Source: Deltaproteobacteria bacterium (GTDB lineage: Bacteria; Desulfobacterota_C; Deferrisomatia; Deferrisomatales; JACRMM01). From it: a stretch of 7,429 nt of DNA. Every line of letters begins with the position of its first letter. Within the stretch, counting starts at the first letter, position 1. Below are positions 1 through 6,651 of this stretch, piece by piece. The position numbers and the translations under genes were made by a program. A model generated the notes under the pieces. It searched no databases. It was not told where the DNA came from and saw only the letters and a list, made by a program, of their open reading frames with translations. The stretch covers positions 1 to 7,429 of the forward strand of contig JACRCS010000684.1 in NCBI GenBank assembly GCA_016218905.1, written 5' to 3'.

Positions 1-528
1 AGGGGATTCAACCTCTATCAGGTGGTGAAGCCGTTCCTGGACGAGGCCTGCAACGCCCACGGCGTGACGGTGGACTCCTCGGTCTTCGACGGAAGGTCCT
101 TCGCCGTCCTCTACCGGCGGGAAGTCGCGGGAAGTCTCACCTACCGGCTCCCGCTGATGTCCGACGCCCTCACCTGCACGGCCCTCGGCAAGGCCATGCT
201 CGCATTCCTCCCGGAGGACGAGCAACTGAGGCTGCTGAAGGGACTCCCCCTCGAGAAGAAGACCGAGAAGACCCTGCTCACCCAGGAGGAGATCCTCGCG
301 GATCTTCGGCTCACCAAGGCGCGCGGGTATTCGCTCAATAACGAAGAGTTCTTCCCGGGCTTCATCGCGATAGGGGCTCCGATCATCAATACCAACACCC
401 AGGCGGTGGTCGGTGCGGTCTGCTTCGACTTCCCCACCGCCCAATACAGCATCGAGCACGTCGAGCAGATCTACAGCGAGCACATCGTGCGGCTCGGCCG
501 GGACGTCTCGAGCGCGATTCCCTACTGA
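1..528 (+). CDS. IclR-family transcriptional regulator, C-terminal effector domain (5' partial)
   Basis: The frame is open from the first base, so the gene starts upstream and the N-terminal winged-helix DNA-binding domain is not in the window; about 175 codons remain. What is visible matches the IclR effector-binding domain. It has an LYQVVKPFLDEAC segment, then a CTALGKAMLAFLPEDE segment that is the family hallmark, a helix ending in ARGYSLNNEEFFPGF, and the strand pair IAIGAPIINTNTQAVVGAVCF. In this family the domain is a GAF-like fold that binds a small aromatic or aliphatic acid or a pathway intermediate and tunes DNA binding. The stop is followed 27 bases later by the hydrolase start, so regulator and enzymes are probably co-transcribed. 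It likely controls this operon and perhaps itself. Family assignment is firm; ligand and mode (activator or repressor) are unknown. Confidence 0.9.
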   Translation, partial: RGFNLYQVVKPFLDEACNAHGVTVDSSVFDGRSFAVLYRREVAGSLTYRLPLMSDALTCTALGKAMLAFLPEDEQLRLLKGLPLEKKTEKTLLTQEEILADLRLTKARGYSLNNEEFFPGFIAIGAPIINTNTQAVVGAVCFDFPTAQYSIEHVEQIYSEHIVRLGRDVSSAIPY

Positions 529-541
529 CAGCATTCTTTCG

Positions 542-554
542 AAGGAGGAGGAGG
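542..554 (+). promoter_or_regulatory. Extended Shine-Dalgarno of the hydrolase gene
   Basis: The run AAGGAGGAGGAGG repeats the anti-SD match three times just before the ATG at 556. The first copy (543-548) sits at ideal spacing of 7 bases. It supports 556 as the start rather than the in-frame ATG at 598, and suggests strong translation. Confidence 0.75.
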
Positions 555-555
555 C

Positions 556-1635
556 ATGGCGCCGAAGCGCGCTTCGAACGGCAAGGTCATCACGGTAATG
601 GGAGAGCGGGCTCCGGAAGAGCTGGGGTTCACCCTTCCGCACGAACACGTCTTCGCCGACCTCACGTGCTACTTCGTGGAGCCGCCCGATCCGGAGAGCC
701 GTAGCCGCGCCCGCGAGCCGGTCACCCTCGAGAACCTGCACTGGATCCGCTACAACTGGCGGGCGAACCTCGATTGCCAGCAGCTTCTCGACGAGGAGAT
801 CGCCAGCCGAGAGCTCAGACGCTTCGCCGAGACCGGGGGCAAGACCCTCGTGGATCAGAGCTCGAGGGGGCTCTTCCGCAACCCCACGGCCCTCCAGCGG
901 ATCTCCGAGGCGGTGGGTATCCACATCGTGATGGGAACGGGGTACTACATCGCGCCGTCCCACCCGCCCGAGGTGAGCGGGGCCACGGTCGATCGACTGG
1001 CGCGGGACTTCGTCGAAGACGTCCAGACCGGGGCCTCGGAAGGAGGCATCCGGGCCGGACTGATCGGCGAGATCGGCTGCTCCTGGCCGCTCCAGCCCTC
1101 CGAGCGCAAAGTGCTGCGCGCGGCGGCCCTCGCCCAGCAGGAGACGGGAGTCGCGATCAACGTCCACCCCGCCCGCAATGAACGGGCTCCTCTGGAGGCG
1201 CTCGAGGTCCTCAAGGAAGCCGGGGCAAACCTCGAGCGCGTCGTCATGAGCCACATGGACCGGTGCGGGTACGCCCTGGCGACCCGTCTCGAGCTCCTGA
1301 GGTCCGGCTGCTACGTGGAGTACGACGCCTTCGGGAAGGAGGGGTATTACCCTACCGAAGCCGCGCTGGCGGACGGTCACCTGCCGGACATGCCCAACGA
1401 CGTGGGCCGCATCAAGGAGATCCGGGAGCTCATAGAGCTCGGCCACCTTCGGAAGATTCTCGTTTCCCAGGACACGTGCCTCAAGATCGACCTGACCCGC
1501 TGGGGCGGGCCGGGGTACGCCCACCTCCTGGAGCACGTCCTCCAGTTGATGAGGGTGTACGGGCTCACGGAGGAGCAGATCCGAGTCCTCACGGTGGAGA
1601 ATCCCAGGGACATGCTCACGGTGAGGGGGCCGTAG
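556..1635 (+). CDS. Phosphotriesterase-family metal-dependent hydrolase
   Basis: A 359-residue TIM-barrel hydrolase of the phosphotriesterase (PTE/PHP/PTE-like lactonase) branch of the amidohydrolase superfamily. The metal-site pattern is complete by inspection: HEH at residues 29-31, Glu172 in IGEIG as bridging ligand, His204 in VHPAR, His233 in SHMDR and Asp306 in SQDTCLK. The family normally binds two divalent metals and hydrolyses phosphotriesters, lactones or other esters; many members are of unknown substrate. The bridging residue is Glu, as in E. coli Php, and not the carboxylated Lys of classical PTE. Length is close to PTE and longer than Php. No signal peptide is seen, so it should be cytoplasmic. 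It lies 27 bases after the regulator and 41 before the crotonase gene. Lactonase, esterase or amidase activity are all possible; organophosphate hydrolysis should not be assumed. Confidence 0.9.
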   Translation: MAPKRASNGKVITVMGERAPEELGFTLPHEHVFADLTCYFVEPPDPESRSRAREPVTLENLHWIRYNWRANLDCQQLLDEEIASRELRRFAETGGKTLVDQSSRGLFRNPTALQRISEAVGIHIVMGTGYYIAPSHPPEVSGATVDRLARDFVEDVQTGASEGGIRAGLIGEIGCSWPLQPSERKVLRAAALAQQETGVAINVHPARNERAPLEALEVLKEAGANLERVVMSHMDRCGYALATRLELLRSGCYVEYDAFGKEGYYPTEAALADGHLPDMPNDVGRIKEIRELIELGHLRKILVSQDTCLKIDLTRWGGPGYAHLLEHVLQLMRVYGLTEEQIRVLTVENPRDMLTVRGP

Positions 1636-1663
1636 GGACCGTGGAGAAGCCGGTGGAAAAGTC

Positions 1664-1671
1664 GGGAGAGG
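1664..1671 (+). promoter_or_regulatory. Shine-Dalgarno that decides the crotonase start
   Basis: GGGAGAGG lies 5 bases before the ATG at 1677. The alternative in-frame GTG at 1641 has only a weak GGGA upstream and would add 12 residues (VEKPVEKSGEAG) that precede the first strand of the family fold. ATG 1677 is therefore preferred. Confidence 0.6.
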
Positions 1672-1676
1672 CAGGG

Positions 1677-2435
1677 ATGGGCCCGGGCGGGCGCGTGGTC
1701 TGCACGTTCGAGGGGAGCATCGGCTTCATCACCCTCGCACGCCCTGAGAAGCTCAACGCCCAGGACGCGCGAATGTGCGACGAGCTGCTTCTCGCCCTGC
1801 GCGAGCTCGCCGCCGCCCCCGAGATCAGGGCGGCCGTCTTCCGCGGGGAGGGGCGGGCGTTCTGCTCGGGCCACGACCTCTCGGAACCGGGCTCCGGGAA
1901 CCGTGGCGAGGACGAGCGGCGTCTCGACGCCCTCCAGGAGATCACGCGCGCGTTCCTGAGCCTGGGGAAGCCGGTCGTCGCGGCCGTCCAGGGGTATGCG
2001 CTCGGCTCCGGTTGCGAGTGGGCGATGAACTGCGACCTGATCGTCGCGGCCTCGGGCGCGAAGTTCGGCTTTCCCGAGACGCGCCTGGGGACGGCGGTCG
2101 GCAATGCCGGAACGAAGCTCCTCCCCCTCATCGTGGGGCTCCAGAGAGCCCGGGAGATGATCCTGACGAACCGGATCATCGACGCGGAAGAGGCGTACCG
2201 GTGGGGGCTGGTCAACCGCGTCGTGCCCGAAGCCTCACTCCTGCACGCGGCCGTCGCGACGGCGAGGCGCCTGGCGCAGAACCCGCCGCTCGCCAACCGT
2301 CTCGCTCGCACCGGGATCCACGAGGCGCTGGGACTGGATCTTCACCGTACCCTAGAGCTCGAGCGGGAGGCCCTGTGGTCGGCCGGCCATGGCCGCGAGT
2401 CCGTCCCGAGTCGAGCCCCTCCGCATCGGGCGTGA
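1677..2435 (+). CDS. Enoyl-CoA hydratase/isomerase (crotonase) family protein
   Basis: 252 residues from ATG 1677, near the usual 255-260 of single-domain crotonases. Visible in order: the first strand with ITLARPEKLNAQ; the oxyanion-hole segment GRAFCSGHDLSE; GYALGSGCEWAMNCDLIVA; FPETRLGT; and EEAYRWGLVNRVVPEASL. Glu114 (GSGCE) and Glu134 (PETRLG) lie 20 residues apart and correspond to the two catalytic glutamates of rat enoyl-CoA hydratase (E144, E164), so hydratase or dehydratase chemistry on an acyl-CoA is plausible. The EEAxRWGxVNRVV segment recalls CaiD, and the next gene encodes a CaiC-like ligase, but no CaiB-type CoA-transferase is seen. The last residues (about 235-252, ending SRAPPHRA) lack the usual FLEKRxPxFxG tail. 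The acyl-CoA substrate is unknown, and isomerase or hydrolase activity is also possible within this superfamily. Confidence 0.88.
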   Translation: MGPGGRVVCTFEGSIGFITLARPEKLNAQDARMCDELLLALRELAAAPEIRAAVFRGEGRAFCSGHDLSEPGSGNRGEDERRLDALQEITRAFLSLGKPVVAAVQGYALGSGCEWAMNCDLIVAASGAKFGFPETRLGTAVGNAGTKLLPLIVGLQRAREMILTNRIIDAEEAYRWGLVNRVVPEASLLHAAVATARRLAQNPPLANRLARTGIHEALGLDLHRTLELEREALWSAGHGRESVPSRAPPHRA

Positions 2436-2497
2436 CCTGGCGCGCACTCGCGCAGAAGAAGGCATCGAGTGGGATTCATTCACATCGAGGGTGGAGC

Positions 2498-4063
2498 ATG
2501 AAGAATCTGCGGGAGGTTCTCGAGGAGTCGGCGGCGCGGTCACCGGGAAAGGCGTTCCTCGTCTTCCGCGACCAGGAGCTGACGTACGGCGACTTCGCCC
2601 GTGCGGTACAGGAAGTCGCCTGCGGGTTCCAGGCCTTGGGGCTTCGCAAGGGCGACAAGGTGGCGCTCCTGCTTCCGAACGGCTTCGAGTTCCCCCAGTG
2701 CTGGCTCGCCCTCAACACGATCGGCGCCGTCATGGTGCCCGTCAACAACCGCTTCGTCGAGGACGAGATCGCCTACGTCCTGAAGCACTCGGATGCCCGG
2801 GCAGTCGTCACGAGCGGCCACTACCTGGAAACCATCCTGAAGCTCCGCGCCGACCTCCCGCTCCTCGAGCACGTGGTCGCCGTGGAGGACTCCGGTCCGG
2901 CCGGCGTCCTCCCCCTGCCGGCGCTTCGCCGGGAGGGCGGAGAGCCCGAGAAGGTGCCCCTCGCGCCGTCCGATGACGCGGTGATCCTCTACACCTCCGG
3001 GACCACCGGGAAGCCGAAGGGCTGCCTGGCGGCTCACGAGTACTTCGTGGACCTCGCGGCCACCCAGGGCGAGGTCTTTCAACTCACCGGCGAGGACCGG
3101 GTCTACACCGCTCAGCCCTTCTACTACATGGATCCCCAATGGAACACGGTCATGGCCCTGCTCCACAACGCGACGCTGGTGATCGCCGAGAAGTTCAGCA
3201 CGTCGAGGTTCTGGGATGACGTGATCCGGAACCGGGTGACGGCGTTCTACTGCATCGGGTCCATGACCTCCTTCCTCTACAACATGCCCCCTTCGCCCCG
3301 CGACCGTTCCCACGGCGTCCGGATCGTCCAGACCTCCGGGATCGCCCCCTCGATCCACCGGGAGTGGGAGCAGCGGTTCGGCGTCCCCGTGCTCGAGGCG
3401 TACGGCTCGACGGAAACGGCCGCCGACATGGCCGTGTGTCTCGGGACGGACCGGAAGGCGGGTACCGGTTGCATCGGCAAGCCGGTGGCGTACCGGGAGG
3501 CAAAGGTCTTCGACGAGCAGGGTCGGGAGGTCCCGCGGGGAGCGGTCGGCGAGATCGTCCTCAAGCGTGGCAGGGGAATGATGAAGGGATACTACAAGGA
3601 TCCGGCGGCCACCGAGCAGGCATTCGAAGGAGGCTGGTTCCATACGGGAGACCTCGGGTACGTGGACGCCGACGGGGACTTCCACTTCTCCGGGCGGAAG
3701 AAGGACATCATCCGGAGGGCCGGAGAGAACATCTCCGCCGCCTCCATCGAGCACATCCTCATCACCCACCCGAAGATCCTGGACGCCGCGGCGCTTCCGG
3801 TTCCCGACAAGGTCCGGGGAGAGGAGGTGAAGGTCTACGTGGTGCCGAGACCGGGCGAGGTCCTGACGGCCGAGGAGGTCGTCGCCTTCTGCGAGGCGAG
3901 CATGGCCGAGTACAAGGTTCCCCGCTACGTGGAGATGCGGGAGACCCTCCCGAAGACGGCCTCCGAGCGCGTGCAGAAGGAGAAGCTCAAGGCGGAGAAG
4001 GCGGACCTCGCCGCCGGGTGTTACGACCGCATGGCGGCCAAAGGTCCCGCGGCCGCCTCATGA
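2498..4063 (+). CDS. CaiC-like AMP-forming acyl-CoA ligase
   Basis: 521 residues from ATG 2498, which has GAGGG six bases upstream. The frame is open well upstream, but that part only shadows the crotonase gene. ANL-superfamily motifs are seen in order: A3 P-loop YTSGTTGKPKG (165-175), A5 YGSTE (302-306), A7 GWFHTGDLG (379-387), A8 GRKKD (399-403) followed by IIRRAGENIS, and A10 PKTASER (485-491). Such enzymes form an acyl-adenylate from a carboxylate and ATP, then the CoA thioester. The middle region (FYYMDPQWN, then EKFSTSRFWDDV) resembles E. coli CaiC (crotonobetaine/carnitine-CoA ligase) more than long-chain FadD, as I recall them. In A10 the usual Gly-Lys is Glu490-Arg491, so the adenylation lysine may be Arg here. 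It is cytoplasmic and likely activates the acid processed by the adjacent crotonase. The natural acid is unknown. Confidence 0.9.
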   Translation: MKNLREVLEESAARSPGKAFLVFRDQELTYGDFARAVQEVACGFQALGLRKGDKVALLLPNGFEFPQCWLALNTIGAVMVPVNNRFVEDEIAYVLKHSDARAVVTSGHYLETILKLRADLPLLEHVVAVEDSGPAGVLPLPALRREGGEPEKVPLAPSDDAVILYTSGTTGKPKGCLAAHEYFVDLAATQGEVFQLTGEDRVYTAQPFYYMDPQWNTVMALLHNATLVIAEKFSTSRFWDDVIRNRVTAFYCIGSMTSFLYNMPPSPRDRSHGVRIVQTSGIAPSIHREWEQRFGVPVLEAYGSTETAADMAVCLGTDRKAGTGCIGKPVAYREAKVFDEQGREVPRGAVGEIVLKRGRGMMKGYYKDPAATEQAFEGGWFHTGDLGYVDADGDFHFSGRKKDIIRRAGENISAASIEHILITHPKILDAAALPVPDKVRGEEVKVYVVPRPGEVLTAEEVVAFCEASMAEYKVPRYVEMRETLPKTASERVQKEKLKAEKADLAAGCYDRMAAKGPAAAS

Positions 4064-4082
4064 ACAGAGGAGGGAGGGAGCA

Positions 4083-4096
4083 TCGTATGGATACGA
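4083..4096. repeat. Short inverted repeat (6-bp arms, 2-base centre)
   Basis: TCGTAT and ATACGA flank GG, an A/T-richer dyad than its surroundings, lying between the ligase and binding-protein genes. As RNA it could form only a weak TCGTA/TACGA stem with a 4-base loop, which would cover the ATG at 4087. As DNA it could be a protein site. By rough count such a short dyad has an appreciable chance of arising in a gap this size, so function is only a suggestion. Confidence 0.25.
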
Positions 4097-4140
4097 CCGA
4101 GTTCACACCAGCGACGAACGGAGAGGAGAGTACAGCATGA
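4087..4140 (+). CDS. Possible 17-codon ORF before the binding-protein gene
   Basis: ATG 4087 follows GGGAG at 4076-4080 with a 6-base spacer and reads MDTTEFTPATNGEESTA, then TGA at 4138-4140 overlapping the ATG (4137) of the binding-protein gene as ATGA. The same frame also has an ATG at 4060 overlapping the ligase stop as ATGA, which would give 26 codons. The arrangement would couple translation from ligase to binding protein. The peptide is hydrophilic, has no recognisable domain, and may simply be a spacer; the binding-protein gene has its own SD (GAGAGGAGAG, 4121-4130). Evidence for a real peptide is positional only. Confidence 0.25.
   Translation: MDTTEFTPATNGEESTA
4121..4130 (+). promoter_or_regulatory. 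Shine-Dalgarno of the binding-protein gene
   Basis: GAGAGGAGAG ends 6 bases before ATG 4137. It fixes the start that yields a complete signal peptide and shows the gene can be translated independently of the small ORF ending at 4140. Confidence 0.6.
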
Positions 4141-5645
4141 AGAGGCAACGACGGTCTCTGTGGATGGCTCTGGTCCTGGTGCTCCTCGTAGGCGCACAGC
4201 TCTGCCGCGCCGAGTCCAAAGACCAGCTTGTGCTCTGTCAGGGTGGAGAGCTGCCGAGCTTCGACCCGGCGCGCATGGCCTCCAGCCACGACTTCAACAT
4301 CGGCAACCGGGTCTTCGACCTGCTCTACTTCTGGGACCAGAAGGGGACGCCCCAGCCCCGGGTCGCCCAGTCGCACAAGCTCGTCAACGACACCACCTGG
4401 GAGTTCAAACTCCGCAAGGGCATCAAGTTCCACGACGGGTCTCCCTTGAACGCCGCCGACGTCAAGTTCTCCATCGAGCGGATGATCGACCCGGCGACCA
4501 AGGCGGTCTTCGCCTCCTTCTACACGACGATCAAGGAGGTCAAGGTCGTCGACGACCTCACGGTCCAGGTCGTCACCAAGGCTCCGGACCCGATCCTGCT
4601 CAAGCGGCTCAGCTTGCTGATGTACATCCTGCCCTCGGACCTGGTGCAGAAGCAGGGGGCGGAGGCGTTCTTTCAGCGTCCCGTCGGCAGCGGGGCGTGG
4701 AAGTTCGTCAGCTGGAACCGGAACGATCGGATCGTCCTCGAGGCCAACGAGAGCCACTGGGCCGGAGCTCCCAAGATCCCGCGGCTCGTCATCCGGCCGG
4801 TCCCGGAGGTCGCCGCCCGGGTCGCAGAGCTCCAGACCGGCAACGCCGACGTGGTCACGAGCATTCCGCCCTTCCTCGTGCCGAGGCTGAAGGAGTCGCC
4901 GAACGTCGCCGTCCACCCGATGCAGACAGGCCGGGTCCTCTTCATCATGCTCAACACGAACGGCCAGGACGCCCTGAAGAACAAAAAGGTGCGCCAGGCG
5001 ATGAATTACGCCATCGACCGGAAGGCCCTCACGGAGAAGATCCTCCTCGGCAGCGCCGCCCCCAGCGGCGTGGGAATCTCGCCGCTGCACTTCGGCTACG
5101 ACGCCGGGATCAAGCCGTATCCCTACGATCCGGCCATGGCCAAGAAGCTCCTGGCAGAGGCCGGGTACCCGAACGGCTTCAAAATCGAGTTCAACTCTCC
5201 GAGCGGCAAGTACCTTATGGACAAGGAGGTTGCGGAGGCCGTCGCCAAGATGCTGAACGGGGTCGGCATCCAGACCGAGCTGAAGGTCCTCGAGTGGGGG
5301 ACCCACATGCAGATCATCACGGGCAAGAAGCTCAAGGACGCCGCCTTCATCGGGTTCGGCAACGTGCTCTCCGACGCGGACGCCACCCTCTCGATGTTCT
5401 ACAACCCCCAATCTTCGAGCTCCTACTTCTCGACCGCGAGCCTGACGGACAAGATCACCCAGGCGCGGTCGACCATGGATCCCAAGAAGAGGCTCGCGCT
5501 CTACAAGAAGATCCAGGAGGAGCTCTACGATGAGGCGCCTATGATCTATCTGTACCAGCAGTTCGACAACTACGGCTCCGGAAAGGGCCTGAAGGGCCTC
5601 GAGCTCTGGGACGAGTACTTCACCTTCAGGAACGTGACCAAGTAA
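4137..5645 (+). CDS. ABC transporter substrate-binding protein, family 5 (peptide/nickel/opine type)
   Basis: 502 residues, normal for the DppA/OppA/GsiB cluster. A Sec signal peptide is clear: basic MKRQRR, a hydrophobic core at about residues 8-20, and a probable signal peptidase I site after CRA (residue 25). The cysteine at 23 lacks a proper lipobox (AQLC), so a lipoprotein is unlikely. Family features include FDPARMASSHDFN near the mature N terminus, WEFKLRKGIKFHDGSPLNAADVKFS, GSGAWKF (184-190) followed by LEANESHW, and KVRQAMNYAIDRKAL (284-298). These proteins capture a solute outside the inner membrane and deliver it to a DppBC-type channel, here encoded immediately downstream. Members bind peptides, opines, glutathione, sugars or nickel-chelate complexes; the ligand is not readable. 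Position next to the enzymes implies it imports their substrate. Confidence 0.93.
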   Translation: MKRQRRSLWMALVLVLLVGAQLCRAESKDQLVLCQGGELPSFDPARMASSHDFNIGNRVFDLLYFWDQKGTPQPRVAQSHKLVNDTTWEFKLRKGIKFHDGSPLNAADVKFSIERMIDPATKAVFASFYTTIKEVKVVDDLTVQVVTKAPDPILLKRLSLLMYILPSDLVQKQGAEAFFQRPVGSGAWKFVSWNRNDRIVLEANESHWAGAPKIPRLVIRPVPEVAARVAELQTGNADVVTSIPPFLVPRLKESPNVAVHPMQTGRVLFIMLNTNGQDALKNKKVRQAMNYAIDRKALTEKILLGSAAPSGVGISPLHFGYDAGIKPYPYDPAMAKKLLAEAGYPNGFKIEFNSPSGKYLMDKEVAEAVAKMLNGVGIQTELKVLEWGTHMQIITGKKLKDAAFIGFGNVLSDADATLSMFYNPQSSSSYFSTASLTDKITQARSTMDPKKRLALYKKIQEELYDEAPMIYLYQQFDNYGSGKGLKGLELWDEYFTFRNVTK

Positions 5646-5684
5646 TCCGCCGCAATTCCGTCTGACCGGGCCGCAGGCTCCGGG

Positions 5685-5713
5685 AGCCGCCCCGTCCACC
5701 GCGCGGGGCGGCT
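5685..5713 (+). promoter_or_regulatory. Stem-loop between binding-protein and permease genes
   Basis: AGCCGCCCCG (5685-5694) pairs perfectly with CGGGGCGGCT (5704-5713) around the 9-base loop TCCACCGCG, a 10-bp and almost all-GC stem. No T tract follows, so it is not a classical intrinsic terminator. A competing smaller hairpin GGCTC/GAGCC (5676-5688) shares bases 5685-5688. In many binding-protein-dependent operons a structure at this place protects the upstream message and lowers expression of the membrane genes, which would fit; that role here is inferred. Confidence 0.55.
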
Positions 5714-5732
5714 GCCGGGATCGGGAGAATGC

Positions 5733-6650
5733 ATGGGCGCGTACATCGTCCGCAGGTTGATGCAATCGGTGGTCGTCATCCTCGGGGTCATCGTGATCAC
5801 CTTCCTCATCTCGAGGGTGCTCGGCGATCCGGTAGTCTTGCTGCTCTCCCCCGAGGCTACCGAGGAACAACGAGTTACGATGACCCGGGACCTCGGGCTG
5901 GACAAGCCCCTCTACGTCCAACTCGCGGTCTACGTCAGTAAGGTCGTCCGGGGCGACTTCGGGCGTTCCTTCCGGTTCGACGAGCCCGTGCTCGGGCTGG
6001 TCCTCAAGAAGTTCCCGGCGACGCTCTACCTGACGTCCGTGGCCGCGCTCATCTCCATCGTGATCGCGTTGCCTCTCGGCATCATCTCGGCGATTCGGCG
6101 AGGGTCGCTCTTCGACAAGGTCGGGATGGCGTTCGCGGTGCTCGGCCAGTCCATCCCGAACTTCTGGGCCGGGATCATGATGATCCTGCTCTTCTCCGTG
6201 AAGTGGCGGCTCGTCCCTCCGTCGGGGTACGAGGGAATCCGCGCGGTCATCCTTCCGGCGTTCACGCTCGCGCTCTTCTTCGCGGCGGCGACGGCGCGGA
6301 TGACCCGCTCCAACGTTCTCGACGAGCTCGACAGCGACTACGTCCGCTACGCCCGACTCAAAGGGGTCCCGGAGCGGGTGGTCCTGATGCGCCACGTGAT
6401 GCGCAACGCCTTCGTCAACATCCTGAACATCGTGGCGCTCCAGTTCGGGATCCTCCTGGGGGGAGCGGTCATCACCGAGTTCATCTTCTCGTGGCCGGGC
6501 ATCGGGCGGCTCTCCATCGACGCGATCTACGGGAGGGACTACCCCGTGATCCAGGCGACGGTGCTGCTGACCTCCTTCTGCTTCGTAGTCATCAACTTCG
6601 CGGTCGACGTCATCTACATGGTATCCGACCCCCGGGTGAAGAGAGGCTAG
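5733..6650 (+). CDS. ABC transporter permease, DppB/OppB/GsiC type
   Basis: 305 residues, the usual size for the first permease of peptide-type importers. ATG 5733 has GGGAG five bases upstream. The protein opens with MGAYIVRRLMQSVVVILGV, the family N terminus running into the first membrane helix. Next comes a periplasmic part with LGLDKPLYVQLAVYVSKVVRGDFGRS, then several hydrophobic segments. The cytoplasmic coupling (EAA) loop is at residues 202-225 (DYVRYARLKG, then VMRN), which docks on the ATPase. SWPGIGRL and a final VIYMVSDPRVKRG are also typical. It forms the channel with the next gene product. It is separated from the binding protein by 87 bases containing a strong stem-loop, and from the next permease by one base. 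Family call is secure; substrate is unknown. Confidence 0.93.
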   Translation: MGAYIVRRLMQSVVVILGVIVITFLISRVLGDPVVLLLSPEATEEQRVTMTRDLGLDKPLYVQLAVYVSKVVRGDFGRSFRFDEPVLGLVLKKFPATLYLTSVAALISIVIALPLGIISAIRRGSLFDKVGMAFAVLGQSIPNFWAGIMMILLFSVKWRLVPPSGYEGIRAVILPAFTLALFFAAATARMTRSNVLDELDSDYVRYARLKGVPERVVLMRHVMRNAFVNILNIVALQFGILLGGAVITEFIFSWPGIGRLSIDAIYGRDYPVIQATVLLTSFCFVVINFAVDVIYMVSDPRVKRG

Positions 6651-6651
6651 G

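Noticed and set aside
535..546. Imperfect dyad TCTTTCGAAGGA between regulator and hydrolase genes
   Set aside because: It has one mismatch and no spacer, and half of it is the Shine-Dalgarno run; there is no good reason to call it an operator.
1263..1676. Upstream in-frame extension of the crotonase
   Set aside because: It is an out-of-frame reading of the hydrolase gene. ATG 1677 has a good SD and gives the usual family length.
2463..2489. Direct repeat CATCGAG, 20 bases apart, before the ligase
   Set aside because: Seven bases only, no further copies, and GAG-rich words are common in this DNA; chance is enough.
1775..2497. Upstream in-frame extension of the ligase by 241 codons
   Set aside because: The extra part is an Arg/Pro/Gly-rich shadow of the crotonase gene. 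The ANL fold begins normally at ATG 2498, which has an SD.
2540..3769. A 409-codon open frame on the - strand
   Set aside because: It mirrors the ligase gene, which has all ANL motifs on the + strand; the antisense product has low-complexity composition and no recognisable motif.
4192..4212. Lipoprotein signal in the binding protein
   Set aside because: The cysteine at residue 23 is preceded by AQL, which does not match a lipobox; a signal peptidase I site after CRA fits better.
5685..5730. Intrinsic terminator after the binding-protein gene
   Set aside because: The stem is strong but is followed by GCCGGGATCGGG with no T run, and the permease genes continue in the same direction.
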